A stretch of DNA of 64,000 bases from Guyanagaster necrorhizus (GCF_019112545.1 NW_025064908.1:63838-127837); one strand, 5' to 3'. Numbered from the stretch's first letter, positions 11,435-23,355 are shown. Made by a program: numbers and translations. The notes: generated by a model from the letters alone, not told the origin.

Positions 11435-11829
11435 TAGACGTGCACCAGTCATGATCATGAGCGCCACATAACTGCGTATGGTATTAGTCACAAAGACATA
11501 CATAGGGTTCAGACTTGCATATTTGCATCATTGTCGTGTGCGAGCCAGACAGTTGAATATTCTCCCCATCCTGGTTTGCCAGTTATTGAGTACCATGCAC
11601 CAGAATGATTATCGCCTATCTGAACGGGGTGATAGCCACCAGGTCGACATCTGATTCTGCTCTGTTGTTGGTGGGCCAAGGCGAGAGAGACAGAGTCATT
11701 GGAGGATGCAGTGGCAGATAGCATTTGTTGAGATGAGGCCATGACACTGGGTAATTCCAGGTGATTGTTAACAATCTTTAGTGAAGAAAGAAGAACTCTC
11801 TGCATCAAAGTTGAGAGTGAGATCATCAA
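11435..11829 (-). pseudogene. Fragment of an SRPK-like serine/threonine kinase (N-terminal lobe)
   Basis: The minus strand carries the start of a fungal SRPK-type kinase. A short leader is followed by CRPGGYHPVQIGD, then the ATP-binding loop KPGWGEYSTVWLAHD, ending near 11510. About 40 nt further on, after a CGCAG acceptor, YVALMIMTGAR matches the next kinase block, where SRPKs have YVALK. The invariant ATP-binding lysine is therefore Met, and the linking intron has a poor donor (GTCTGA). Nothing downstream matches the rest of a kinase domain. SRPKs phosphorylate SR proteins, but this copy cannot be active. It is best read as a decayed remnant or broken duplicate at the edge of the transposon nest. 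Confidence 0.7.
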
Positions 11830-12632
11830 TGATCAGGAGCAGCCACTACAAAACAGGATCCATGCGATTTGAATATGATCAATAATCCTGATCAACAATA
11901 TCCAGTGACAAATTGGCTTCCATGACTCTGTCACTGGCAATCCTTTTTTGTCCATTGGCAAGGGAAAGACCGATGCCCTCGAGATCATATGTAAAGATAT
12001 ACACAGGTTCCTGGATGTTGGGAATCCTCAGTGATGTGCAGGGTAGACTCCAGGCTGGTAAGGCCAGAAGGTATGAACTCCTATTCTACAGCTCCTATAG
12101 AGCTTGTATTTATACTCTCCAGACTTATATCTAGAATTTACTACAACTTTCTCTTTCTCTCGAGCTTACTCATCAACTCTTGGCATGATGCTGGATTGCC
12201 CTTTCTAGAGCTTTTCAGCAAAATCCCAACACTGGAGATAGAGAGTTTGAGCATGGTTGAGGACTATATTAAAGCTGAAATTAGGTATCTTCAAGGACTC
12301 TTGTGATGGCTGAATCTGAACATATGTGGACAATGAGATTGATGCTCACAAAGGTGGCACTGATCCAGAGGAACAGGTTCACAGAATTCCCTTTCACCAT
12401 TAAATCAGTCTGGTTGATGCCAGAGGAAAGAATACACATATGGAATGCTGGTCTATATCCACACCTTGGATCAGATAGTGCTTCACCAATATCTAAGTTT
12501 TTGTTTAGTTGTCATACTTCAGATGCTGAGCCTATAGTGCAGATGATATTCAGAAAACCTCTAAGTTGAGTAGGAGCTCTCTTGCTGTCAAGGTTCTCTT
12601 AGCAGCAGTCCACCATCTTTTTGGAACCTTCT
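11830..12632. other. CG-depleted stretch before the first LTR; nothing identified
   Basis: The last 400 bp (about 12,230-12,632) contain essentially no CG, as in the decayed retrotransposons that follow, although the first LTR starts only at 12,633. A plus-strand frame at 12,303-12,569 is open (88 codons, including HMWTMRLMLTKVALIQ) but resembles nothing I know. It is either an older unrecognised repeat or host DNA caught up in spreading methylation. Confidence 0.45.
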
Positions 12633-13103
12633 TGTTATGATTTTTCCTCATTTTTATCTTTTATTGAAGGGATTAACTCCTATCTTTGCTTAGTCAGAGC
12701 ATCTAGGCCAGCACTTAGGACCGTGGGACCAGGGCTTAGTCATCACAACACACTCAGTTGGTCATTCTCCTTCAACATGACAGTAACCACTTGACAATAG
12801 ACAATACCCTTTTGTAGGTAGCTTAACAACACTAGACAAAACACTCTATGATGCCAGGATGCACAATTACATAGTTATATCTGTAGATGGATGATGACTA
12901 GTATGTAAGTAGCATAGCTCTTGCTGTAGTATTCTCAGCTTTGAGCTAAAGTTTATTTCTTCACCATCTTACCTTGAGCCAATCCAAAGGCCTTGTGATA
13001 CAAAGCCACATAATATAATCAGTGAACTCTGACATCATTGCCCAAAGTGTAAGGCAGTGTCAGTTTATTACATGTTTAGGTCATGTGTCATTTGGGCTTA
13101 ACA
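12633..13103 (+). repeat. 5' LTR of element A
   Basis: 471 bp, beginning TGTTATGATTTTTCC and ending GGGCTTAACA. It contains the family core GCTTAGTCAG and CTTAGTCATCACAACA in U3, and the RNA-start motif AGCTTTGAGCTAA at 12,937-12,949. Confidence 0.85.
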
Positions 13104-13104
13104 A

Positions 13105-13117
13105 TTGGTTTGAAGCT
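13105..13117 (+). promoter_or_regulatory. Primer-binding site of A (degraded)
   Basis: TTGGTTTGAAGCT lies one base after the LTR. In the other copies this position is an exact complement of the RNA-start motif; here four of the 13 positions no longer pair with 12,937-12,949. Confidence 0.6.
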
Positions 13118-13159
13118 TCTAGCTTCTCTTTCTCAAGCTCAATTGTGCTGAGAAACCAG

Positions 13160-15323
13160 ATACCCTCTGCCATCAACCCTGCTGATCTGAACTTCACCCA
13201 TGAGTTCTTCAAACTTCTCACTTCTATCATTGAAACTTTGTTAGGATTATTGGTGATCATACAGCTGTGCTGTGGATGCCAATCAATCACCATCTGGGCC
13301 ATCAGACACTACCAAGAATTTCAGCATATTAGATGTATTCTATGCAATGTCACCTCTGACCTCCCCCTTCATGACATCCCTCTCTCTGCCTGACAGTCCT
13401 TCCAGCCCACAGAAGGAACTGTACCTGAAACTGTCTCTGGAGACATGCCTGAAGAGCATCCTGGGAAAGAAACACAGCACAGATACCCACTCTGACCCCT
13501 GATGGCAATTATCAGAGACCCTAGCAACCCTTGGGTTGCAGAATTTTGAAGGCCAAGAACCAACATGCTAGTCCAATGAGTCAAGCATCCAGATGTCCCC
13601 AGCAATATCCATATGATGAGGGCAACCCCCTCAACTGCATCCTCTGAGCCTGGCATTAGACACCATGCCAGAGACTCTCTTGATGCCTCTAGGGTGGCTT
13701 CAAGGGTCTGAAGCACTTTCTCCAACAATGGACATGAGTCCTTATATGCTACTCCAACAGGAAGTGGAGAAAGCTTTCCTGCAGAGCTATATATTGGAAA
13801 CCAGAGCACTGATAGTGAGGGAGGAAGAACAGAGGTCATCAGAACTGATGACTAATACTTTGACTATGGGAGTGAAGAAGAATGATACTGGCAAGATGCA
13901 GCCAGAGCAGCAGAGCAGATAGAGCACCATGTGCTGTAGACATCTGATGCTGTGGACATCAAGCATAGCATGAAGTCATACCATATATATGGCACTCTCA
14001 ATCTGAAGCAGCTCATTCTGATATATGTTTGCCACCTTGGCCATCTGCAGCATGGCATCTTGGCTCACACAGAGCTGACTCAGGCTGAGAGACCCTTATC
14101 AGAACCCATGGGCACAGCCAATGTGCCAACTCTTCATCAGGTGACTCCCACCCAACAAAGCCAAAGAAAGTGGGAAGACTCCCAAAGGCACAGGGGATGA
14201 CCCCAAAGCAGTGGAACTAGGTTTCACCATTGAGAACAGGCATATCATGTGCAAGAAAGCACAGCCACTAGAGAGTTCTGTTGCTGATGATGGCTCTCTC
14301 CATTTATTCTCAGGGCCCCTGATGATCTGGAATGTTCTGCTCTTTGATGGGATCCCAAACTCTATGATCACTCTTACCACCAATGCAGCAGTCATCAATT
14401 GCCAACTGGATCTCTTATGGAAGCCCTGCCCCTTCAAAGGGGCCTCTGATGATATAGACCATTTTCTCATCAACTGTGACTAATACTTCCAAGTCTACAC
14501 TCTATGCTTTATGATGGACAAGTACAAGGTTGGATTTGCCACCACCTATCTTGAAGACAAGGTGAAAATGTGGTGGATGCTTTTTGCCTCCACATTCTGG
14601 TCAACCACATGACAACATCACCAGTATCCCTTGTGGCCAGTGTTCAAACAGATAGTGATCAACAAGTTCACCAATCCCATGGTTCAGAAAGTTCATAAGC
14701 AGAAGATGAAGGAGTACAAGATGGGCAACAAACTGGCCACTAAGTACTTTGACAAGCTCAAGTGACTTGGCAAACTTGTCAGAGTCTGCAATAATGTTGT
14801 GAACACCAGCTGAATGGTTGAGCACATGAAGATGGAAGCCCTGCCCTCCTATCTAAAGATCATCTCAGATATTGGCCATGACATCCCAAAGAGGTATGAT
14901 GAATGGAAAGAACAGATCATTACTATGTACAGAGAATGATAGCAGCAGAAGGCTAAATCAACAACTCTGTCCTCATCAGAACAGAAACAACAGGAGCAAG
15001 GAGTGAAGAATACCTTCTCCAGTTCAAACACATCCACCAAGCCTGATGGCTCAACTCCAACTTCCTCCTATAGCAAGAAGAAAACCAGTATGAGCACAAC
15101 ATTTACTGGAATGGGTAAGCCTATAGATGTGGATCAGCTCAAGAAGGAGGGTAAGTGCTTCAACTGTGGCCAGAAAGACCACATGGTGCAGGACTGCCTG
15201 CAGAAGAAGAATAAGCACATCCAAGAAGATCTCAGGGCACTGATTGCTGAACTACAGAAGGAAGAAGAGGACCTCAGTCTAGAGACAAAGGTTGAGGAGG
15301 TAAAAGATGGGGCTGAGCAGTGA
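13160..15323 (+). pseudogene. ORF1 and gag remnants of element A
   Basis: ORF1 starts at 13,160, where the conserved ATG has become ATA, and keeps the hydrophobic segment SIIETLLGLLVIIQLC before a TGA at 13,391. The Ty3-type Gag domain is recognisable from about 14,420 (PCPFKGASDDIDHF, then YLEDKVKMWWMLF and later KQKMKEYKMGNKLATKYF), crossed by stops at 14,480, 14,610, 14,762 and beyond. The nucleocapsid knuckle at 15,156-15,197 is intact as CFNCGQKDHMVQDC. Gag ends at TGA 15,321. Between ORF1 and Gag several frames are open but scrambled. Gag would form the virus-like particle and the knuckle would bind RNA; this copy cannot do so. Confidence 0.75.
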
Positions 15324-15373
15324 GCAATTCTGCTGACTCAGCCAAAATAACAAGTGGTGTGTCATAAGCAGAT

Positions 15374-15800
15374 TGTTATGATTCATTCATTTCATTTCTC
15401 TAACCCCTATGCTTAGTCAGAACATTTCTCCTTTTTTGAACAGTGGAAAGGGCTTAGTCATCACAACTAACTCGACCTGACAATGGATAGCCTGATCACA
15501 CAATCAACCTATTATATACAACTATGACACTCAAGGACAATGGGCACTATGAACACAGAAGAGCACAATAAGTAGGAGTATTATTAGTACACACAGAATA
15601 GTATTTAAGACCCACAGCTCTTGCTGGTATACACCAGCCTCAAGCTAAAGTTTATAAACACTCATTCTCCTCTTGAGCTATACTATATGCCTTGATAACA
15701 CCCTGTGACTGATAGAACGAGGACTCTGACAGAAGGCTCGAATGCGAAGCCACATTGGTTTACCATGTGTCAGTCCATCACATGTTGTCTGAGCCTAACA
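15374..15800 (+). repeat. 5' LTR of element B
   Basis: 427 bp, TGTTATGATTCATTC to GAGCCTAACA. TATTTAA at 15,602-15,608 is followed 34 nt later by the RNA-start motif AGCCTCAAGCTAA at 15,636-15,648. Confidence 0.95.
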
Positions 15801-15801
15801 A

Positions 15802-15814
15802 TTAGCTTGAGGCT
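15802..15814 (+). promoter_or_regulatory. Self-primer binding site of B
   Basis: TTAGCTTGAGGCT is the exact reverse complement of AGCCTCAAGCTAA at 15,636-15,648, the predicted RNA 5' end. It lies one base inside the LTR. The commonest form in the family is TTAGCTCGAAGCT; both differences here are matched by compensating changes in the LTR. Confidence 0.85.
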
Positions 15815-15856
15815 TCTAGCTTCCCTTTCTCAAGCCCAATTGTGCTGAGAAACTGA

Positions 15857-17341
15857 ATGCCCCCTGCAACCTCTACTGACCCAAACTTTGACCACGAGTT
15901 CTTTGAACTCCTTTTCTCCATCATCGGAACACTGATAGGATTACTGGTGATCATCCAGCTGTGCTGAGGATGCCACTCAATCACCGCCTGGGCTCTCAGA
16001 CATTACCAGGAATTTCAGCACATTCAAACGATACTACGAAACATAACCTCTGATCTCCCACTTCATGACATCCCCAAATCCTGATGAATGATCTACCAGC
16101 CCCCAGAAGCCGGGCCTAGCAGCCCTTATCTGAGAGATGGTCAGGAAGAAATGGGAGGACAACAGCCCTCTCGATCGAGAAGTCAGCACACTGGCATCCC
16201 AAGATGACAAGGAATCTTTGTACCAGATGTGGTCCTCCATGGTGAGGACCAGAACCTCCCTGAAGATTTCTTTGAACAGTCCCCCTCCCCTGACCCCTCT
16301 TCTGCCCCCTGTATCCATGGGATTGCTGACCATGCCCAGGACTCTCTTGATGCCCTTAGGATGGCTCAAAGATCCCAACTGGTCACACCTGCTAGCAAGC
16401 CTCACAGCACCCCCTCTCCTAGCCAGCATGGCCACTGGGTGGGGAGTGACCAAAACAGTGAAGAACGACAATGAATATGGGGCGAGACCATACACTGGTA
16501 CTTCCCCACTTGGGACCTTACCATCCTCTTCAACTACGATGATGCTGTCTGGCAGAAAGAGCATTGGTCTTGAAATGAGCCGCAGCCAGTATGTGGTGAG
16601 CATGGCTCACAGGTGACGGAGGACCAGCAAAGGTGGGAGGCCACAGAGTACGATGAGCAGAACAGAAATCAGCAGCGAGAAGTCGAAAGAGAGCATTTGG
16701 CCTGCACAAACATCTCCAATTGGTATGGAATATAACCCAAGAGTGCCAGCATCCTCACCCCAGTATGAACCGACCCATCCTTCTCAACCCCCATCTTCTG
16801 AGAGCCCAGCTCTGGAACCAGTGTCTGGAGCAAGCAATGATACCAAGAAGAAACCCAAGCAGCAGAAGGAAGCACTGCAGGCTCCCCCCTCTGACCCCTG
16901 ACTCCCCAGTATCCCCCTCCCTGCAGAACCCCCAGCACTGACACCAGGTTTGATAGCGACGAGTCCATCCTCAGACACTACAGACTTCGAGTCCCTGGAA
17001 ACACCCATATCTCTGCCCATGCCCTCTGAGGATTTCTTAGAAGCAGGGTGGTCAGACAACTTGTTGACAACCATGATTACCAGTGAAACGTGCACCTCTA
17101 TCATGAGCGAGTGGTGGCAGCAAGAGCTACAGGAGGGAATCGCTATGACTCCGATGTTGGGAGCCAGCTGGCCCCCTCCTATAACTATACACCAGGCCCT
17201 TCAGTTGCTGGACCAAGCTCCCAGTCAGGGCAGTGTAACAACGATACAACAAGAAGGGGCCAAGAGTTTTTATGACCAGCCCACTGCTTCCCTCCTAGAG
17301 GAGGATGACGAGGATGAGGAAGAAGGAATGGAGAGCAGTGA
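15857..17341 (+). pseudogene. ORF1 of element B (extra 5' open frame, family unknown)
   Basis: This frame starts at ATG 15,857 and ends at TGA 17,339, about 494 codons with internal stops (for example TGA at about 15,967, a TGA TGA pair just before 16,088 and further stops near 17,280-17,315). Conserved blocks shared with C and K are the hydrophobic N-terminal segment (FFELLFSIIGTLIGLLVII), the block IHWYFPTWDLTILFNYDD in the middle, and near the end HERVVAARATGGNRYDS followed by TTRRGQEFL and a Gly/Arg-rich tail. I know no family for it. It is separate from Gag, which occupies the +1 frame from about the last third onward. Confidence 0.65.
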
Positions 17342-19003
17342 ACCCCCAAGAGGACCGCCATATAACTCATTGGAAGAAACAGACCAAGAAGAGGTAAAAA
17401 GATTGGCACATGAAGAGCAGGAGTGGGAATACCAAGAGTATTACCTGTGAGAGATAAATTTCTTATGGTGTGATGCTACCTGGGTAGCGTCCTCTATAGG
17501 ACAGTCATATTTACATTCAAATCCTAACGAACAAGCAGAAATTTTGAAACAGGCTTCTATAGACTATGCCACCCAGCAGTATAACAACCAACATCCCAAA
17601 TATCTGATCAGCCAACCACTGGCTTACCAAGTGGCAACCATTGTACAACCAATGCCACAAACTCCTTCCATCAATCTGAGACATGCCACATACCAGGCAC
17701 CCTCGGTCCAAAGCATCCTAACAACGTCCAACTACTCCGCACAAGCAATGGCAACATGGCTAACCTGATCCCGAGCACAGCCGACTATGCCCCCAAACCC
17801 CTAGACTAGCAAAGGAAGCCAGCTCCTGGGGGGACAGCCACCCTTGGACCAGGCCGGACCAAGTGGGAAGGGGAAGGAACCAATACAGGATGACCCAAAG
17901 CCATTCATCTCGGGTTCACCATACGAGACAGAGTAATCATATGGGCCAACAAACCCAGAGGAAGCCCAGTCGCCAACAACCACTCTTTACATTCATTCCC
18001 AGGACCACCAGTGGAATGGAATCAACCACCATTTGACAGATGGCCAAATATTATGGGCACCTTACCAAATAATGCCAACATCCTTCAGTGCCATCCCGAC
18101 CTCCTCTGAAAACCCTGCCCTTTCAAAGGGGTATCTGATGACATCAACCGGTTCCTGGTGGACTGCAAACAATATTTCAAGGTCTACATTGGATACCTAG
18201 GAACCAACATGAACAAGGTCGCCTTCACCACTTCCTACCTGGAAGACAAGGCCAAAACATGGTGGATCCTCATTTCCCCAAACTTCCGATCCACCACGAG
18301 GGGTCACTACTGATACCCCTCATGGCTGGTCTTCAAATGCATGTTGAACAACAAATTCATTGATCTGGTGGTACAAGAAGTACACAAACAGAAGATCAAG
18401 GAGTATAAGATGGGGGACAAAGTGGCAACAGATTACTTCGATGAGCTAGAACAGCTCACCAAACTAGCCAGAATACAGGAAGATGTCGCAAATGATGGGA
18501 GGATGGTCGAGGCACTCAAGCAAGGGGTCCTCTCCTCATATCTCATGATGATCTCTGCAATGGGCATCAGAATGCTGATGCCAGTCAGATACGATGAATG
18601 AAAGGAGAGAATCATCGAGATGTACAAGGAGCAACAAAGGCAGAAAGCAGAAGCATCGACACTGCAAGACTATCTCAAGAAACTGACCCTGCCAACCCTG
18701 AACAAGTCAGGGCAAACTGCTGGAAAATCATTGGGATCCCCTCAGCTGCCGACCTATGGGAGTCAAAAGACTGGAACTGGGACGATATACACCAGTACTG
18801 GAAAGCCGATGGACATCGACTGAATGAAGAAGAAAGGGAAATGCTTCAACTGTGGGCAGAAGAGCCACATGGCCAAGGACTGCCCAAAGAAGAAGCATAC
18901 CTGTGAAGACATCAGGGCCCAGATCGCCAAGCTGCAAAAGGAAGAAGAAGGACTGGGGCCAGAGACAAAGATCGAAGAAGTAAAAGACATGGCCAGTCAG
19001 TGA
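16950..19003 (+). pseudogene. gag of element B
   Basis: Gag is in the +1 frame relative to ORF1. Its N-terminal part is acidic (SLLEEDDEDEEEG near 17,300), with a TGA at 17,448 where K has Arg, and the conserved block NFLWCDATWVASSIG follows. A one-base loss near 17,905 shifts the frame. The Ty3 Gag domain (PCPFKGVSDDINRFLVDC, YLEDKAKTWWILISP, KQKIKEYKMGDKVATDYF) runs from about 18,115 to 18,600. The CCHC knuckle near 18,845 is shifted one frame by a break close to the TGA at 18,822. The final TGA at 19,001-19,003 overlaps the start of pol in the -1 frame. Confidence 0.8.
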
Positions 19004-22000
19004 ACAATTCCACTGGACTGGCCAAGAAAGCAATAGATGTGCCCCCCATGACCACTAGCCAGACTTATGAAATTCCTGTAGTTACAAAAATATCACATAT
19101 GCATTCGAATATACCTGGACTGCTTAACAAACACACTGATGAACTGTCGAACAAAACTCAAATGCCCCTGGGCCGAACAAGGGCAGAGAGCCCAAAAACT
19201 TGGCTCAAACTATTTGACACTGAATGGACCTGGCGAGCCATCAGAGAAGCAGGGACAGAAGAAGCCACCAGAGCAGTGCTTACCAACTGGGTCCATAAAA
19301 CCTGAGTTGAAGAGGCTACCAGTGAAAATATAGAAGGAATACAAGAGGCAGAGTGACAAAAGGCTCTCGAGTGGCTCGACAAACTACATGGACCCCGAAA
19401 ATTTATTTGTCGCTCAAAAACTCCTGGGCGAGACCTAACCACCAAAGCCCAGATTGAAACCCTGACTGCATGCAGCCTACACTCAGTCACTGCCCTGATT
19501 GACAGTGGATGTACCGGGAGCTCAATAAACCGGGCCTTCGTCGACAAACACAAACTCCTGACCTGAGCAACAGCAGCACCTATCCCTGTATACAATGCCA
19601 ATGGGACAAAGAATCAGGCCAGGTCTATCACTGAATTTGTCAAACTCCGACTCACAATCGGAGATCACTCAGAACAGTTAGATCTGGCCATAACAGATCT
19701 CAGAATGAAGGAAATCTTCCTAAGACATGATTGGTTAATACAGCACAATCCCTTGATAAACTGGAAAACCAGACAAATCACCTTTGCCCAGTGTCAGTGC
19801 AGGAAGATTCCATTTGAATTATCTGATGAGGATCCCGAGGATAGATGGGATGAGGAGATGGAGGACAGTGAGACCATCCTTGCCATAGATCTACAGGAGG
19901 AGATACACATCCAGGCAGTCCACCATGCTAATAATCTAGCAGCCAAAGCCCATGAAGAGAGGGAAGAAGAGTCTTTCGAAGAAATGGTCCTGGAGTGGGC
20001 ATGTGATTATCAGGACCTTTTCAAAAAAGAGAGTTTTGACGAGTTACCGAACTCCAAGCCCTGGGATCATGCGATCGAGTTAATCCCAAATGCAAATGCC
20101 AACCTGGATTGCAAAACGTATCCACTCAGTAATCTGGAACAACAGGAACTCAACAAGTTCCTTGATGAAAATTTATCCAGTGGATATATTCGATCCTCCA
20201 AATCCCCTATGGCATTGCTGTTCTTTTTCATGAAAAAGAAAGACAGCAAACTGCGACCTGTTCAAGACTATCGCAAACTAAACAAGATGACAATTAAAAA
20301 TCGATATCCATTACCCCTCATCTCAGAACTAATGGACAAGCTTCAGGGTGCTAGATATTACACCAAGCTGGACATCTGGTGGGGATATAACAATGTTTGA
20401 ATCAAGGAGGGAGACAAATGGAAGGCTGCCTTTCAGACAAACCAAGGGTTGTTCGAACCCACAGTCATGTTCTTTGGGCTCACCAATTCTCCCGCAACCT
20501 TTCAATGGATGATGAATGACATATTCAAGGAGCTCATCACTATGGGGAAGGTCACCATCTACTTGGACAATATTCTAATCATGTCCAAAATGAGGGAAGA
20601 GCACAGGGAGCTAGTACGATGAGTACTAGCTCTTATGAGGAAACATTGTCTATTCCTCAAAGCAGAGAAGTGCGAGTTTGAGGTATTGGAGATGGAGTAC
20701 CTCAGGGTGATTATAAGCAAAGGAAGCATTCGAATGGACCTGATCAAGGTACAAGGAGTGACAGAATGGCCACAACCCAATAAGAAGAAGGAATTACAAT
20801 CCTTCCTTGGGTTCACTAACTTTTACCAATGATTTATCCAAGACTACAGCAAGATAGTATGGCTGATGACACAACTTACCAGTAATGCGCTATAGGTCTG
20901 GGGACCCATGCAGCAATCCGCATTCAATGATCTGAAACACCTCCTCACAGAGGATGTCGTACTTGCCATCTCCACACAAGATGGAAAGTTTCGAGTAGAA
21001 GCAGACTCAAGCCAAGGAGCGGTCAGTGCCATACTTTCCCAGGAACAGACCAGAAAGTGGTGCCCAGTCGCATTCCTCTCAAAAGCCCTCACAATCACCA
21101 AGAGGAATTATGAAATCTATGACAAAGAGCTGTTGGCAATCATGCTTGCTCTAGAAGAATGGTGACATTACTTGATCGGGGCCACAGAAACCTTTGAAAT
21201 CTGGACAGACCATCAAAACCTCCAATACTTCCATCAACCCCAAAAACTAAATTGTCGACAGGCCTAATGGATAACAGAACTCAGTCAGTACCAGTGCACC
21301 CTTCATCACAAGGCAGGAACAGCCAACAAAAAGGTGGATCTCCTAAGCCAACAAGCAGATCACAACCAGGGGGAGCATGACAATGAAGGGGTCACCCTCC
21401 TATGACCAGAACATTTTTGGGCCATGATAATGCCAATGGAAGAGGAAACACATGAGCACATCAGAAGCATAACCCGAGACAGCTATAATTGGGATCAGCG
21501 CATTGCACCATCCCTCAATCATGAAAAGGATCTAGTCAAAAGAGACGGGTTGATTCTCTATGACAATCGCATTTACATTCCCCGAAACCAGAAACTCCAT
21601 GGAGACCTTATTGCAACATGCCATGACCATGTGAGTGCCAGGCACCCTGGAATCGCCAAAACCAAGGAATTGGTCCTATGAGAATACTGGTGGCCAAAAA
21701 TGGGAACCGACATCACCAACTACATCCAAGCATGCAAAATCTGTCAACAAGGCAAAGCATCGACACAGCCTCATGCTGCACCGCTCCATCTGAATGAAGT
21801 CCCAACATCTTCATGGACCCACATCTCCGTGGACATGATCACCGGACTACCCGAATCCAATGGATATGATGCCATTCTAGTCATTGTTGATCGATTCTCA
21901 AAAACCATTATTCCCATCGCTTGTTCCACTGAATTAAACTCTGAGAGATGGGCCAAAATCCTCCGAGATGAGGTATATGCCAAGTACGGTATGCCACAGG

Positions 22001-22890
22001 TCATCATCTCAGATCATGGACTGCAGTTCATATCCAAATTCATGACCAACCTATACCGCTTACTATCGATAAAACAAAACACATCAATGGCATACCATCC
22101 CCAGACTGATGGACAAACCGAATGAGTCAACCAAGAGATCAAGAAATATCTCCGACTCTTCATCAATTATCAACAAGATGACTGGACTGAATGGCTTGCT
22201 CTCACAGCCTTCCAACATAACAACTGAGTACATTCCACCACCAGCAAAACCCCTTTCTTTGTAAATTACAGCTGACACCCCATGGTCTATCAGACCACCC
22301 GACTGCACACTTCAACCCCTGCCTCAACAGATTTTGCCACCACCATGGCAAAGATACACACCGAGACAAAAATGGCACTAGAGAAGGCTGCATCATTGAT
22401 GAAATCACAATATGACAAACACCGATGCACCACACATGAATATGCCCCGAACAACAAGGTGTGGCTGGATGCTATCCACCTCCACCTATCTCATCCAAAG
22501 AAGAAACTGGCTGATAAAAGAGTAGGACTGTTTTCCATCCTTACCAAAATCAGCCTAAGCGCATACAAATTACAGCTTCCCACTTCCTGGAAAATTCACG
22601 ACATCTTCAATGAGTCCTTGCTATCACCATACATCACCCCTGCATTCCCTAACCAACAACGACCTCCTCCACCCCCTCCGGACCTAATTGACGATGAAGA
22701 ACATTATGAAATCCATCAGGTCCTAAATCACAAACTACAAAAAGTCAAAGCAAAAGGGGGCAGAATGACGACCACTATCGACTACCTTGTCAGTTGGAAG
22801 GGATATGGCCCTGAATCCAACGAATGGGTAAATGAAAAATATATGACAGCGGACGATGCCATACATGAATATGAACTCTCCCTTAATTGA
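19000..22890 (+). pseudogene. pol of element B (protease to chromodomain)
   Basis: Domain order: aspartic protease (LIDSGCTGSSINRAFV, about 19,495), reverse transcriptase (about 20,150-20,830), RNase H (about 20,950-21,250), integrase zinc finger (ending CKICQQGKAS, about 21,620-21,760), integrase core (VDMITGL, then ISDHGLQF, about 21,830-22,030) and C-terminal chromodomain (YLVSWKGYGPESNEW, about 22,700-22,890). The RT active site is YLDN instead of YLDD, which would abolish polymerisation. In-frame stops (for example 20,398, 20,620, 20,829, 20,893, 21,163 and 22,124) are mostly TGA where the other copies have Arg. The element is dead. Confidence 0.9.
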
Positions 22891-22923
22891 GCCATTGGGA
22901 CAATGGTCTTAAGGGGAGGGTAA

Positions 22924-23350
22924 TGTTACAATTCATTCATTTCTTTTCTCTAACCTCTATGCTTAGTCAGAACATTTCTCCTTTTTTGAACAGTGGGAAG
23001 GGCTTAGTCATCACAACTAACTCGACCTGACAATGGATAGCCCGACCACACAATCAACCTATTATATACAACTATGATGCTCAAGGACAATGGGCATCAT
23101 GGACACAGAAGAGCACAATAAGTAGGAGTATTATTAGTACACACAGAACAGTATTTAAGACCCACAGCTCTTGCTGGTATACCCCAGCCTCAAGCTAAAG
23201 TTTATAAACACTCATTCTCCTCTCGAGCTATACTATATGCCTTGATAACACTCTGTGACTGATAGAATGAGGACTCTGATGGAAGGCTCGAACATGAAGC
23301 CACGTTGGTTTACCACATGTCAGTCCATCACATGTTGTCTGAGCCTAACA
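22924..23350 (+). repeat. 3' LTR of element B
   Basis: 427 bp, TGTTACAATTCATTC to GAGCCTAACA, preceded by the polypurine tract. It retains AGCCTCAAGCTAA in the RNA-start position, identical to the 5' LTR. Confidence 0.95.
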
Positions 23351-23355
23351 CAGAT

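Larger units (their letters stand above)
15374..23350 (+). mobile_element. Element B: complete Ty3/gypsy chromovirus nested in A, target duplication CAGAT
   Basis: 7,977 bp with two 427-bp LTRs and perfect CAGAT duplications at 15,369-15,373 and 23,351-23,355, which place it inside the gag/pol junction of A. The two LTRs differ at about two dozen positions, almost all transitions. Order: 5' LTR, self-primer site, ORF1, gag, pol (protease, RT, RNase H, integrase, chromodomain), polypurine tract (AAGGGGAGGG), 3' LTR. All genes carry stops, most of them TGA where Arg is expected. Confidence 0.95.
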
